Below are positions 1 through 7,596 of a stretch of DNA of 30,849 nucleotides, in pieces. The notes under the pieces were generated by a model, which did not search any database, was not told the DNA's origin, and saw only the letters and a program-made list of their open reading frames with translations. How positions within the stretch are numbered: the first letter of the stretch is position 1; each line of letters begins with the position of its first letter. The DNA lies in the NCBI GenBank assembly GCA_900767375.1, contig CAAFYX010000121.1:1-30849 (forward strand), given 5' to 3'. The position numbers and the translations under genes are program-made. This stretch comes from Rikenellaceae bacterium (GTDB taxonomy: Bacteria; Bacteroidota; Bacteroidia; Bacteroidales; UBA932).

Positions 1-17
1 CAAATTACAAAACAGTT

Positions 18-1010
18 ATGGCCGATTCTAATTTCATAGACTACGTAAAGATATACTGCGCGTCGGGACACGGCGGAGCAGGTTCCACCCATCTCTACCG
101 CGCCAAGTACGTGCCGAAGGGCGGACCGGACGGCGGTGACGGCGGCCGTGGAGGCCACATCATCCTCAAGGCCAACCCCCAGTTCTGGACCCTCATCCAC
201 CTGAAGTACCGCAAGCACGTGAAGGCCGATGACGGCGAAAAGGGCGAAGGCGGTCTCAGACACGGCAAGAACGGCGGGGGCATCATCCTCAACGTCCCTC
301 TCGGAACGGTCGTCAAGGACGCCGAGACCGGCGAGGTCGTCTGCGAGCTCGTCGAGGCGGGAGAAGAGAAGATCCTCTGCAAGGGAGGACGCGGCGGATG
401 GGGCAATGACCATTTCAAGTCCGCAACCCTCCAGACCCCGAGATTCTCCCAGCCGGGAGAAGACGGAGAAGAGGGCTGGTTCATCCTCGAGCTCAAGCTC
501 CTGGCTGATGTGGGCCTCGTGGGCTTCCCTAATGCAGGAAAGTCCACTCTGCTCGCCACAATCACCTCCGCCAAGCCTAAGATTGCCAACTACGCTTTCA
601 CAACCCTGGAGCCTAACCTGGGAATCGTACGCTACTATGACGACCAGTCATTCGTGATGGCCGACATCCCTGGCATCATCGAAGGCGCCCACGAAGGAAA
701 GGGCATCGGCATCCGTTTCCTCAGGCATATCGAGCGCAATTCCGTCCTGCTGTTCATGGTATCTGCCGAGGAGGAGGACATCGCCGCCGGATATGAGACC
801 CTGCTCAACGAGCTCCGCGAATACAACCCAGAGCTCCTGGTCAAGGACAGGGTCCTCGCCGTCACCAAATGCGACCTTATCGAAAAGGCGGACGAAAAGA
901 AAATCGAAAAAACGCTTCCTAAGGACATCCCTCACGTGTTCATCTCATCCATGAACCAGCAGGGCCTCAAGGAGCTCAAGGAAGAACTCTGGAAAGCCCT
1001 CCACAGATGA
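18..1010 (+). CDS. obgE: Obg-family GTPase ObgE/CgtA
   Basis: This is the ribosome-associated Obg GTPase, which acts in late 50S assembly and stress control in the cytoplasm. The N-terminal glycine-rich Obg fold covers about residues 1-160 and shows many GG pairs. The G domain follows, with the P-loop GFPNAGKST at 169-177, the switch/G3 motif DIPGIIEG from 216, and a G4 motif TKCD at 283-286 where NKxD is usual. At 330 residues it is the short form without a long C-terminal extension. The ATG at 18 gives the family-typical start (residues around NFIDYVKI), and upstream DNA is cut by the window edge after 17 bases. The stop overlaps the next start by 4 nt (ATGA), so translation of the PAP2 gene is probably coupled. 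The call is very secure. Confidence 0.97.
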   Translation: MADSNFIDYVKIYCASGHGGAGSTHLYRAKYVPKGGPDGGDGGRGGHIILKANPQFWTLIHLKYRKHVKADDGEKGEGGLRHGKNGGGIILNVPLGTVVKDAETGEVVCELVEAGEEKILCKGGRGGWGNDHFKSATLQTPRFSQPGEDGEEGWFILELKLLADVGLVGFPNAGKSTLLATITSAKPKIANYAFTTLEPNLGIVRYYDDQSFVMADIPGIIEGAHEGKGIGIRFLRHIERNSVLLFMVSAEEEDIAAGYETLLNELREYNPELLVKDRVLAVTKCDLIEKADEKKIEKTLPKDIPHVFISSMNQQGLKELKEELWKALHR

Positions 1011-1585
1011 ACTGGGAGAGCCTGAACGCCCTGGACCAGCAGGTCACGCTGGCCATCAACGGACTGCACTGCCCCGCCGGAGATGCATTCTGGCAGTTCT
1101 TCACGTTCAAATGGACCTGGGTACCCCTGTATGCCGCAGTCGTTTTCTTCGCCTTCTACCGTATGGGCTGGAAGAAAGGGCTCATAATGCTGGCGGCGCT
1201 GGCGGCGACGATAGGCGGCGGTGACGCCGTTATGAACGCAATAAAGCACAGTGTGTGCCGTCCGCGTCCCTGCAACGACCCATATATGCTGGCGAACGGG
1301 CTTCACATCCTTGAAAAAGTAACTCAATCATTCAGCTTCCCTTCAGCACACGCTGCCACTGCCTTCGGCTTCGCATCCTGCTCTCTGATATGCTTCAGGA
1401 CAGAAAAAAGCCACCGGTACAGGCTGTACGGGTGGCTGATATTCGTCTGGGCCGCAGTCTACGGCCTCAGCAGGATAATGGTCGGGAAGCATTATTGCGG
1501 TGACGTTCTGGCCGGAGCGCTCATCGGCGCAGCTCTCGGCACGCTCATCGCGCTCCTCGCAGGATATCTTACAAGAAAGGTATGA
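1007..1585 (+). CDS. PAP2-family phosphatase (undecaprenyl-diphosphatase-like)
   Basis: This is a membrane phosphatase of the PAP2 superfamily, 192 residues long. All three catalytic motifs are visible. Motif 1 is K80 with R85-P-R87-P, motif 2 is PSAH at 112-115, and motif 3 is SR at 155-156 with H162 and D166. Hydrophobic stretches near 39-50, 57-72, 117-130, 141-154 and 167-187 fit five or so membrane helices. In bacteria, proteins of this size often dephosphorylate undecaprenyl diphosphate or phosphatidylglycerophosphate at the outer face of the inner membrane. The exact lipid substrate cannot be read from the sequence. It overlaps obgE by 4 nt at its start. Its last 17 bp overlap the 3' end of the convergent murF. 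Confidence 0.93.
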   Translation: MNWESLNALDQQVTLAINGLHCPAGDAFWQFFTFKWTWVPLYAAVVFFAFYRMGWKKGLIMLAALAATIGGGDAVMNAIKHSVCRPRPCNDPYMLANGLHILEKVTQSFSFPSAHAATAFGFASCSLICFRTEKSHRYRLYGWLIFVWAAVYGLSRIMVGKHYCGDVLAGALIGAALGTLIALLAGYLTRKV

Positions 1586-2891
1586 CCTTCTCCATCTGAA
1601 TGCCTCTGGAGCCTTTCACGAGCACATAAGCGTCAGTGACAGGGCTCTTCGAGAGATATTCGGCAAGGGCGTCGGAAGTCTCGAAATGTCCCAGGACATT
1701 GTCCGGACGGCCTGCGGATTCAAGAGCCTTAGCGAACTCGGCACCTACAAGGAAAGCCTTCACATCCGAGCCGGCTATCCTTCTGACAACATTCACATGC
1801 TCCTCGACGGAATTCTCACCAAGTTCCCTCATATCTCCGAGAAGGGCCACCTTCAACGGAGCCTCTACTGCTATCAGGCTGTTCAGAGCCACGCCCATGC
1901 TGGAAGGATTGGCATTGTAAGCGTCAAGCACCAGAAGGTTCCTTTCGGTCCTCTGCATCTGGGAACGGTTGTTTGAAGGGACGTATGATTCAATGGCGGC
2001 GACAGCATCAGCGAACGGCACCTCGAAATGGGAGCCGACGCAGATGGCGGCAAGGACGTTCATTGCATTGTATGAGCCGACAAGATGGGTGCGGATCACG
2101 CACTCCCCTATCCTCATGCGCAGCATCGGCTCCTCCGGGGTGACCGGAAGGATCTCAACGCCGTTGAAATCGAGCCCGTAAGGGACAATGCTCAAGCCTG
2201 TGCGCTTGGAAGCCATCTCCTTGAGGTCGAGCTGGTCGACATTGACAAAGACCTTTCCGCCGCGGGAGGCGATGAAGTCGTAGAGCTGCCCTTTGGCGCG
2301 CTTCACGCCTTCAAAGCTGCCGAAGCCGAGAAGGTGGGCCTTGCCGACATTGGTGATAAGTCCGAAGTCAGGCTCGCAGACATTGACCAGATGCTTGATA
2401 TCGTCGGGATGGTTGGCTCCCATCTCGATCACCGCCATCTCCGTGTCCTTGCGGATCTTGAGCAGGGAAAGCGGGACGCCGATGTCGTTGTTCAGGTTGC
2501 CTTCGGTGGCAACGACCCTGTACTTGGCGGCGAGGACGGTGCGGACAAGCTCCTTGGTGGTGGTTTTTCCATTGGTCCCGGTGAGTCCGAGAATCGGGAG
2601 ATGCTCCTCTCCGAGACAGTGGTGGCGGTGGTAGTTAGCCAGGGCCTTGAGGGTCTCGAATGTGTCATCGACGGCGATGAGGCGAGGATCCTGCGACGAC
2701 GCAGCCTGGCTGTCGGAATTGACGACAGCGCAGGCGGCGCCGTCCTCAAGCGCCTTGAGCGCGTAAGCATTGCCATCGAAGTTCTCACCCTTGAGGGCGA
2801 TGAACATCTCGCCTCCCCGGATGGTGCGGCTGTCGGTGGTGACAGTGCCTCCGCACTCCAGGTATTTGGAGTAGATTTCTTCTATTGTCAT
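1569..2891 (-). CDS. murF: UDP-N-acetylmuramoyl-tripeptide--D-alanyl-D-alanine ligase MurF
   Basis: MurF adds D-Ala-D-Ala to the UDP-MurNAc-tripeptide, the last cytoplasmic step of the peptidoglycan precursor. The 440-residue protein has the Mur-ligase ATP loop TGTNGKTTTKE at 104-114, the MGANHPDDI motif near 157-165, the region SFEGVKRAKG at 192-201 that carries the likely carbamylated lysine (K200), DAYNANPSSM at 323-332, and LGDM at 351-354. The N-terminal TTDSRTIRGGEMFIALKG segment is the usual substrate-binding start of MurF. It lies 9 nt after dut in a minus-strand run tgt-lptG-dut-murF. It converges on the PAP2 gene with a 17-bp overlap. No separate terminator is seen there. Confidence 0.96.
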   Translation of the reverse strand: MTIEEIYSKYLECGGTVTTDSRTIRGGEMFIALKGENFDGNAYALKALEDGAACAVVNSDSQAASSQDPRLIAVDDTFETLKALANYHRHHCLGEEHLPILGLTGTNGKTTTKELVRTVLAAKYRVVATEGNLNNDIGVPLSLLKIRKDTEMAVIEMGANHPDDIKHLVNVCEPDFGLITNVGKAHLLGFGSFEGVKRAKGQLYDFIASRGGKVFVNVDQLDLKEMASKRTGLSIVPYGLDFNGVEILPVTPEEPMLRMRIGECVIRTHLVGSYNAMNVLAAICVGSHFEVPFADAVAAIESYVPSNNRSQMQRTERNLLVLDAYNANPSSMGVALNSLIAVEAPLKVALLGDMRELGENSVEEHVNVVRRIAGSDVKAFLVGAEFAKALESAGRPDNVLGHFETSDALAEYLSKSPVTDAYVLVKGSRGIQMEKVIPFL

Positions 2892-2900
2892 GGGAATGAA

Positions 2901-3335
2901 TTATTTGCGGCCTGTGCTTCCGAAACCGCCGGCGCCGCGCTCCGACTCTTCGAGGGCTTCTACCTCCTCCCATTCCACCTGCTCGTGGCGGGCGAAGACC
3001 ATCTGCGCCACGCGCTCACCCGGAACGATGGTGAAAGGGTCGTTGGAAAGGTTCACCAGGATCACACCCACCTCTCCTCGATAGTCGGAATCAATGGTGC
3101 CCGGAGCATTGAGGACAGTGACACCCTTCTTTGCGGCAAGGCCGCTTCTCGGACGCACCTGGGCCTCGTAGCCCGCCGGTATCTCAAGGAAAAGCCCCGT
3201 CGGGACAATGGTTCTGCCGAGTGGAGGAAGGACAATCTCCTCTGTGGTATTAGCGCGGAGGTCCACACCCGCAGACTGTGGCGTCGCATATTGGGGCGAT
3301 GGCCACTGGGACTTGTTTACAATCTTGACTTTCAT
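2901..3335 (-). CDS. dut: Deoxyuridine 5'-triphosphate nucleotidohydrolase (dUTPase)
   Basis: This trimeric dUTPase hydrolyses dUTP to dUMP and pyrophosphate, which keeps uracil out of DNA and feeds dTMP synthesis. All five family motifs are present in its 144 residues: motif I SAGVDLRA at 21-28, motif II RPRSGLA at 61-67, motif III NAPGTIDSDYRGEV at 76-89, motif IV GERVAQMV at 106-113, and the glycine-rich C-terminal motif V RGAGGFGSTGRK at 133-144. Length is normal for the family. It sits between an LptF/LptG-type permease gene (9 nt upstream) and murF (9 nt downstream), so it is very probably cotranscribed with them. Confidence 0.97.
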   Translation of the reverse strand: MKVKIVNKSQWPSPQYATPQSAGVDLRANTTEEIVLPPLGRTIVPTGLFLEIPAGYEAQVRPRSGLAAKKGVTVLNAPGTIDSDYRGEVGVILVNLSNDPFTIVPGERVAQMVFARHEQVEWEEVEALEESERGAGGFGSTGRK

Positions 3336-3344
3336 GGATTTATA

Positions 3345-4433
3345 CTATTTCGGCGCTATCTTGTACAGGTATGCGGCTATGAAGGTGAACAGTATGTTCG
3401 GAGTCCAGATGGCGAATCCTGGCGGCAGGATGCCGGTAAAGACGAACATCTGGGCGAATCTCTGGAACAGGATATACGAGAATGCCAGGGCGATGCCCAC
3501 TGCAAGGTTCCAGCCGGTGCCTCCCCTCTTCTTCTTGGACGACAGGGCCACACCCATGATGGCGAGGATTATCGAAGAGAATGGCATGGCCCATCTGTTG
3601 TGCTTCTCGATCTGGGCATACATGACATTGGAGTCGCCACGCATCTTCTGGACACGGATCATCTCGTTGAGATCGCCCTGGACGAGTTTCTGGACAGACT
3701 GTTTGTTCCTGTAGAAGTCATCGACGGTAAGGGCGATAGTGGTGTCGAGCTGGCTGCCTGTCCTGACATTGTCCGACATACCTTCCGTATAGTCACGGAT
3801 GAAATACTTGTTCAGACGCCAGCAGCAGGCTACCGAATCCCAGACGGCGGTCTCGGCGGAAAGCTTGCTGACTATCCTGTTGTCCTCGATCTCCTCGAGG
3901 GTGAAGCGGTATGCGGTATTGCTCCAGGAGCTGAAGCTCTCGGCGAAGACGAACTGGCCGGGAGCGATCTGGTAGTGCAGGTCATGGAGTATCTCGGTCT
4001 TGTTCTTGACGTACTGTTTTTCAAAATCCAGCCTCTGGACATTGGCCTTCGGTATTACGAAAAGGCTGAGGCACAGCGACAGCAAGGCTATCAGGATGGA
4101 CGCTGCGAAATACGGGACCATCATCCTGTGGTAGCTGACACCTCCGGACAGGATGGCGATGATCTCGGAATTGGCAGCCATCCTGGAAGTGAAGAAGATG
4201 ACGGATATGAACACGAACATCGAGCTGTACATGTTCATGAAATACGGGATGAAATTCAGATAATACTTGAATATCACCTCGTTGAGCGGAGCCTGGTTGT
4301 CCACGAACTTGTCGATCTTCTCGCTTATGTCGAAAATGATGACGATACCGATGATAAGGAGTATGGCGATGAAGAACGTCGTCATATACTTCTTGAAAAT
4401 GTACCAGTCTATTCTTTTCGGTCTCAAGTCCAT
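3345..4433 (-). CDS. LptF/LptG (YjgP/YjgQ) family permease, LPS export
   Basis: This is a membrane component of the lipopolysaccharide transporter (Lpt), which with the ATPase LptB extracts LPS from the inner membrane. The 362-residue protein has the family layout: an N-terminal half with helices near residues 14-34, 58-83 and 105-127, a periplasmic beta-rich middle (about 130-275), and C-terminal helices from about 283 to the end. The stretch AILSGGVSYHRMMVPYF near 93-109 is typical of YjgP/YjgQ proteins. Whether it fills the LptF or the LptG role cannot be told from this gene alone. It begins 1 nt after the tgt stop codon and is followed 9 nt later by dut, so tight operon coupling is likely. 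Confidence 0.9.
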   Translation of the reverse strand: MDLRPKRIDWYIFKKYMTTFFIAILLIIGIVIIFDISEKIDKFVDNQAPLNEVIFKYYLNFIPYFMNMYSSMFVFISVIFFTSRMAANSEIIAILSGGVSYHRMMVPYFAASILIALLSLCLSLFVIPKANVQRLDFEKQYVKNKTEILHDLHYQIAPGQFVFAESFSSWSNTAYRFTLEEIEDNRIVSKLSAETAVWDSVACCWRLNKYFIRDYTEGMSDNVRTGSQLDTTIALTVDDFYRNKQSVQKLVQGDLNEMIRVQKMRGDSNVMYAQIEKHNRWAMPFSSIILAIMGVALSSKKKRGGTGWNLAVGIALAFSYILFQRFAQMFVFTGILPPGFAIWTPNILFTFIAAYLYKIAPK

Positions 4434-4434
4434 C

Positions 4435-5565
4435 CTACAGTCTGCTAGTTACTTTTCTGACGGCCTCCTCCTTCCACTGCAGGAAGTCTCCGGCCTCTAT
4501 GTGCTTCCTGGCCTGACGGACGACATCCAGATAGAAGGCGAGGTTGTGCTCGGATGCTATCATGCCGGCAAACATCTCCTTCGCGACGAAAAGATGTCTC
4601 AGATAGGCCTTGGAATACTGATGGTCCACAAATGAAGTGCCGCAAGGGTCAAGTTCGGAAAAATCATGCTCCCACTTGGCATTCTTCATGTTCATGATTC
4701 CGTTCCATGTAAAAAGCATGCCGTTGCGGCCGTTCCTGGTAGGCATGACGCAGTCGAACATATCGACTCCGCGGGCGATGCCTTCAAGGATGTTGGCCGG
4801 AGTGCCGACCCCCATGAGATAGCGCGGCCTGTCCTTTGGAAGGATCGGGCAGACGACTTCGAGCATCTCGTACATCTTTTCCGTAGGCTCGCCGACGGCA
4901 AGTCCGCCGATGGCGTAGCCGTCGGTCTCGAACTGGAGGGCATGCTCCACGGCCTGTCTGCGGAGCTCGGGATAGACGCACCCCTGGATGATAGGGAAGA
5001 AACTCTGGCTGTAGCCGTACAGGGGCTCGGTCTCGCGGAACCTGGCGGCATAGCGCTCCAGCCACGACTGGGTGAGCTTGAGCGACTTCCTTGCATAGTT
5101 GAAGTCGGCATCACCCGGACAGCACTCATCGAGCGCCATCATGATGTCGGCACCGATGATGCGCTGGGTGTCGACATTGTTCTCAGGAGTGAACTGATGG
5201 CGTGAGCCGTCGATGTGGGAGGCGAAGGTGCAGCCGTCGGGAGTGAGTTTCCTGATAGGGCTGAGAGAGAATACCTGGAAGCCGCCGCTGTCTGTCAGGA
5301 TCGGCCTGTCCCAGGACTCGAACTTGTGCAGTCCGCCTGCCGCCCGGAGGGTCTCAAGACCCGGGCGGAGGTAGAGATGATAGGTGTTGCCGAGGATGAT
5401 TTCGGCTCCGATATCGTCCTTCAACTCCTTGTGATACACGCCCTTGACGGAACCGACGGTACCGACGGGCATGAATATGGGGGTATGTATCTCGCCGTGG
5501 TCCGTGGTGATAACGCCGCATCTGGCGGAACTCTTCGGGTCGCTGGCTGTCAGGACAAAATTCAT
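4435..5565 (-). CDS. tgt: Queuine tRNA-ribosyltransferase Tgt, zinc-ligand-poor form
   Basis: Tgt exchanges guanine 34 of GUN-anticodon tRNAs for the queuosine precursor preQ1. The 376-residue protein carries the substrate loop TDSGGFQVFSLS at 91-102 (D92), the MMALDECC region (D146), the IGGLAVGEP motif at 219-227 and the nucleophile region MFDCVMPTRNGRNG (D271). In the C-terminal part the CxCxxC zinc cluster of the E. coli enzyme is replaced: the aligned segment around DPCGTSFVDHQYS (306-318) has one offset cysteine and no CxCxxC, although a histidine remains at 340. I recall the same replacement in other Bacteroidales Tgt proteins. It is first in the minus-strand run tgt-lptG-dut-murF, with a promoter-like TATCTTTG box 20 nt before its ATG. 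Confidence 0.95.
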   Translation of the reverse strand: MNFVLTASDPKSSARCGVITTDHGEIHTPIFMPVGTVGSVKGVYHKELKDDIGAEIILGNTYHLYLRPGLETLRAAGGLHKFESWDRPILTDSGGFQVFSLSPIRKLTPDGCTFASHIDGSRHQFTPENNVDTQRIIGADIMMALDECCPGDADFNYARKSLKLTQSWLERYAARFRETEPLYGYSQSFFPIIQGCVYPELRRQAVEHALQFETDGYAIGGLAVGEPTEKMYEMLEVVCPILPKDRPRYLMGVGTPANILEGIARGVDMFDCVMPTRNGRNGMLFTWNGIMNMKNAKWEHDFSELDPCGTSFVDHQYSKAYLRHLFVAKEMFAGMIASEHNLAFYLDVVRQARKHIEAGDFLQWKEEAVRKVTSRL

Positions 5566-5585
5566 ATCATCTGAAAATTAGCCTT

Positions 5586-5593
5586 CAAAGATA
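5586..5593 (-). promoter_or_regulatory. Bacteroidales -7 box for the tgt operon
   Basis: The minus strand reads TATCTTTG here, an exact match to the Bacteroidales -7 consensus TAnnTTTG, 20 nt upstream of the tgt start codon. No convincing -33 TTTG is seen at the usual spacing. Position and orientation suit transcription of tgt-lptG-dut-murF. Confidence 0.55.
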
Positions 5594-5616
5594 GCAATAA
5601 TCCAAGGAAAATCCGC

Positions 5617-5624
5617 TATTTTTG
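5617..5624 (+). promoter_or_regulatory. Bacteroidales -7 box for the nucleoside permease gene
   Basis: The plus strand reads TATTTTTG, an exact TAnnTTTG match, 38 nt before the permease ATG. It lies back to back with the tgt promoter box, so the 97-bp gap between the divergent genes seems to hold both start sites. A good -33 partner is not obvious. Confidence 0.5.
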
Positions 5625-5662
5625 CAACGCCACAGAATCGAAATAACAATAAATCATCCTAT

Positions 5663-6940
5663 ATGAAAAACCAGAACATCTCACTGAGACTTATTATCAT
5701 GAACTTCCTGGAGTTTGCAGCCTGGGGAGCATATCTCACATCTCTCGGACGCTATCTCGGAATGGTAGGCATGGGACCGCAGATCAAGTGGTTCTTCGCC
5801 ATGCAGGGCATCGTTTCGATATTCATGCCTGCCCTGATGGGCATCATTGCCGACAGGCACATCCAGGCCCAGAAGGTCCTGTCTCTCTGCCACGGGATGG
5901 CCGGCGTGTTCATGCTCGGTGCTGGTTTCTACTGCATGCAGGCGGGAGCGGCGATGGCATTCGCCCCTCTCTTCGTCCTCTACAGCTTCAGTGTGGCGTT
6001 CTTCATGCCGACCATCGCACTGTCCAACTCCGTCGCCTATAACGCCCTTGAGAGCGCAGGCCTGGACACTGTCAAGGCATACCCTCCTATCCGCGTATTC
6101 GGTACCATAGGCTTCATCTGCAGCATGCTCATGACCAATTTCCTGAAGATCGGCGGAACCGCCATGCAGGACTCCTACACCCAGCTGATGTCCTCCGGAA
6201 TCATCAGCCTCGTGCTCGCCGTCTATGCGCTGTCCATGCCGGCATGCCCTACCAGGAAGGACTCCAGCGCCACCCTCGCCGACTCGCTGGGACTCAAGGC
6301 GTTCACCCTGTTCAAGGACAAGCAGTTCGCCATCTTCTTCATCTTCTCCATGCTCCTCGGAGCATCCCTTCAGATCACCAACGGCTACGCCAATACCTTC
6401 CTCGGCTCCTTCGGTGAAAACCCTCAGTTCGCCAACACCTTTGCAGTCAAGAACTCCAACGCCCTCATCTCCATATCGCAGATTTCAGAGACCCTCTGCA
6501 TCCTCCTCATTCCGTTCTTCATGAAGAAGTTCGGCATCAAGAAAGTGATGCTCATCGCAATGTTCGCATGGGTCTTCCGTTTCGGTTTCTTCGGACTCGG
6601 CACCCCCGACATGCCGGGAGTGCTCCTCTTCGTCCTAAGCTGCATAGTCTACGGCGTCGCATTCGACTTCTTCAACATCTCCGGGTCCCTCTATGTCAAT
6701 GACAACGTCACCAAGGACATCAGATCTTCAGCCCAGGGCCTGTTCATGCTGATGACCAACGGCCTCGGCGCCAGCATCGGCACCCTCGCCGCAGGAGCGG
6801 TCGTGGACGCCTGCGTCTATAACTCCGCGGCCCCGAGCTGGAGCAAGGCCTGGTACATCTTCGCCGGATACGCATTCGTGGTAGGAATATTCTTCATGAT
6901 CCTCTTCAAGGACACGACGAAGGACCGCACAGAAGCCTAG
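5663..6940 (+). CDS. NupG/XapB-family nucleoside:H+ symporter (MFS)
   Basis: This is a 425-residue inner-membrane transporter of the nucleoside:H+ symporter family within the major facilitator superfamily. It resembles E. coli NupG throughout its N-terminal half: FLEFAAWGAYLTSLGRYL at 15-32, IFMPALMGIIADRHI at 53-67, the MPTIALSNSVAYNALESAGLD region from 115, and the family signature PPIRVFGTIGFI at 141-152. Roughly twelve hydrophobic helices can be traced. Import of purine or pyrimidine nucleosides for salvage is the likely role. Substrate preference is not visible, and Bacteroidales carry paralogues that may take other sugars or nucleosides. Its stop overlaps the 3' end of the convergent zinc-ribbon gene by 4 nt. 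Confidence 0.9.
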   Translation: MKNQNISLRLIIMNFLEFAAWGAYLTSLGRYLGMVGMGPQIKWFFAMQGIVSIFMPALMGIIADRHIQAQKVLSLCHGMAGVFMLGAGFYCMQAGAAMAFAPLFVLYSFSVAFFMPTIALSNSVAYNALESAGLDTVKAYPPIRVFGTIGFICSMLMTNFLKIGGTAMQDSYTQLMSSGIISLVLAVYALSMPACPTRKDSSATLADSLGLKAFTLFKDKQFAIFFIFSMLLGASLQITNGYANTFLGSFGENPQFANTFAVKNSNALISISQISETLCILLIPFFMKKFGIKKVMLIAMFAWVFRFGFFGLGTPDMPGVLLFVLSCIVYGVAFDFFNISGSLYVNDNVTKDIRSSAQGLFMLMTNGLGASIGTLAAGAVVDACVYNSAAPSWSKAWYIFAGYAFVVGIFFMILFKDTTKDRTEA

Positions 6941-7317
6941 AATTTCGTGGTCACCCGCCCGATATTGAATATCCTGGTGGCTGTACAGCAGTACTTCATA
7001 TCGAAGCACCGGCATTCCATATGACTTCCCGCCCTCCGGCAGGAAGTCATAAATTCTTTATTGAAGCCCATGAGCGAGACATCACTCAGCTTGATGGACG
7101 TGGTGTTCATGTCCAGAAGGGATTCCAGGACAGTGTAGTTCCTGTCAAGGATGTTCAGTATCCTCAAGCGGACCGATTTCCTGTCGTGCGCGCACCTGTT
7201 GTGATAACGGTTCTTGCAGGTGACGCTGCAGAATTTCTTGTCCAGCCGCCCATAGGCGATGGTATCGCCGCATTCCAGACAAACGGCTTTCACCGGGAGT
7301 GAGATATCCTTTTCCAT
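6937..7317 (-). CDS. Small zinc-ribbon protein, unknown function
   Basis: This predicted 126-residue cytoplasmic protein has an N-terminal treble-clef-like zinc site: CLECG, then about 14 residues, then CSVTCKNRYHN. It is followed by a basic helical region with RLRILNILDRNYTVLESLL. This layout matches a small conserved Bacteroidales family in which a CxxC...CxxxC finger precedes a helix and a GFN motif. Here GFN appears in SLMGFNKEF. The tail is unusually cysteine-rich (CRCF and YCC). I chose the ATG at 7317; the reading frame also runs upstream to a TTG at 7341, but this would overlap the probable -7 box. A DNA- or RNA-binding role is only a guess. It converges on the permease gene with a 4-nt overlap. 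Confidence 0.75.
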   Translation of the reverse strand: MEKDISLPVKAVCLECGDTIAYGRLDKKFCSVTCKNRYHNRCAHDRKSVRLRILNILDRNYTVLESLLDMNTTSIKLSDVSLMGFNKEFMTSCRRAGSHMECRCFDMKYCCTATRIFNIGRVTTKF

Positions 7318-7338
7318 AATCCTACTGTTTGTTGCTCC

Positions 7339-7369
7339 CAAATTTGCACGGAGAAAACCTGAATTACAA
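7339..7369 (-). promoter_or_regulatory. Probable promoter of the zinc-ribbon gene
   Basis: On the minus strand a TTG (complement of 7367-7369) is followed after 20 nt by CAAATTTG (7339-7346). The latter differs from TAnnTTTG only in its first base, and the spacing fits the Bacteroidales -33/-7 layout. The start codon at 7317 follows by about 21 nt. Confidence 0.4.
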
Positions 7370-7379
7370 CGAATCTATT

Positions 7380-7493
7380 GAAACATTTGAAAGTTTTTAT
7401 GATTCTAAAAGCCCTCCCGGGACATATAAAATCATAAAAATCCTATTGATTCATCCAATTCTTATCAATTCATAAAAACCTTTCAAATGTTTC
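7380..7493. repeat. 22-bp imperfect inverted repeat flanking a ~70-bp segment
   Basis: The left arm begins GAAACATTTGAAAG at 7380 and runs through TTTTTATG to about 7401. The right arm (7471-7493), read on the other strand, is the same apart from one extra G. The two arms enclose about 70 bp of AT-rich DNA. A related half copy, TCATAAAAATCC at 7432-7443, matches the inner part of the right arm (TCATAAAAACC at 7470-7480). This could be a set of operator sites, the borders of an invertible segment, or a small transposon relic. The sequence does not decide between these. Confidence 0.7.
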
Positions 7494-7526
7494 TGTATGT
7501 TGCTTCATTTTGATTTCCGCTTGGTT

Positions 7527-7534
7527 TTACTTTG
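7527..7534 (+). promoter_or_regulatory. Weak candidate -7 box for ssb and the fimbrial run
   Basis: TTACTTTG matches TAnnTTTG at seven of eight positions and lies 62 nt before the ssb ATG. A TTG at 7500-7502 is 24 nt upstream, wider than the usual 19-21. TATGTTGC at 7496 is another weak candidate. I see no strong promoter in this region. Confidence 0.3.
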
Positions 7535-7547
7535 TCCCTGCCGGGTC

Positions 7548-7564
7548 GGGCTGACGGTCAGTCC
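7548..7564 (+). promoter_or_regulatory. Leader hairpin upstream of ssb
   Basis: GGGCTGA-CGG-TCAGTCC can fold into a 7-bp stem (one G-U pair) with a 3-nt loop, 32 nt before the ssb start. It has no T-run after it, so it is not an intrinsic terminator. A role in mRNA stability or translation is possible but unproven. Confidence 0.35.
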
Positions 7565-7596
7565 GCGCTCAGGCCGAAACCAAACAAAAAATCATT

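Larger units (their letters stand above)
7318..7596. other. AT-rich intergenic control region before the ssb/fimbrial run
   Basis: This 279-bp gap separates the zinc-ribbon gene (leftward) from ssb (rightward). Its centre, about 7370-7515, is much richer in A and T than the flanking genes. It holds a 22-bp inverted repeat, a third related half copy, a GC-rich leader hairpin close to ssb and weak promoter boxes. No open frame of note lies in it. Confidence 0.7.

Noticed and set aside
2085..4448. A 787-codon open frame on the plus strand opposite murF, dut and the lptG-like gene
   Set aside because: It is an antisense shadow: the minus strand holds three well-conserved genes with full motifs here, and the plus-strand product has no recognisable domain and odd His/Gly/Asp composition.
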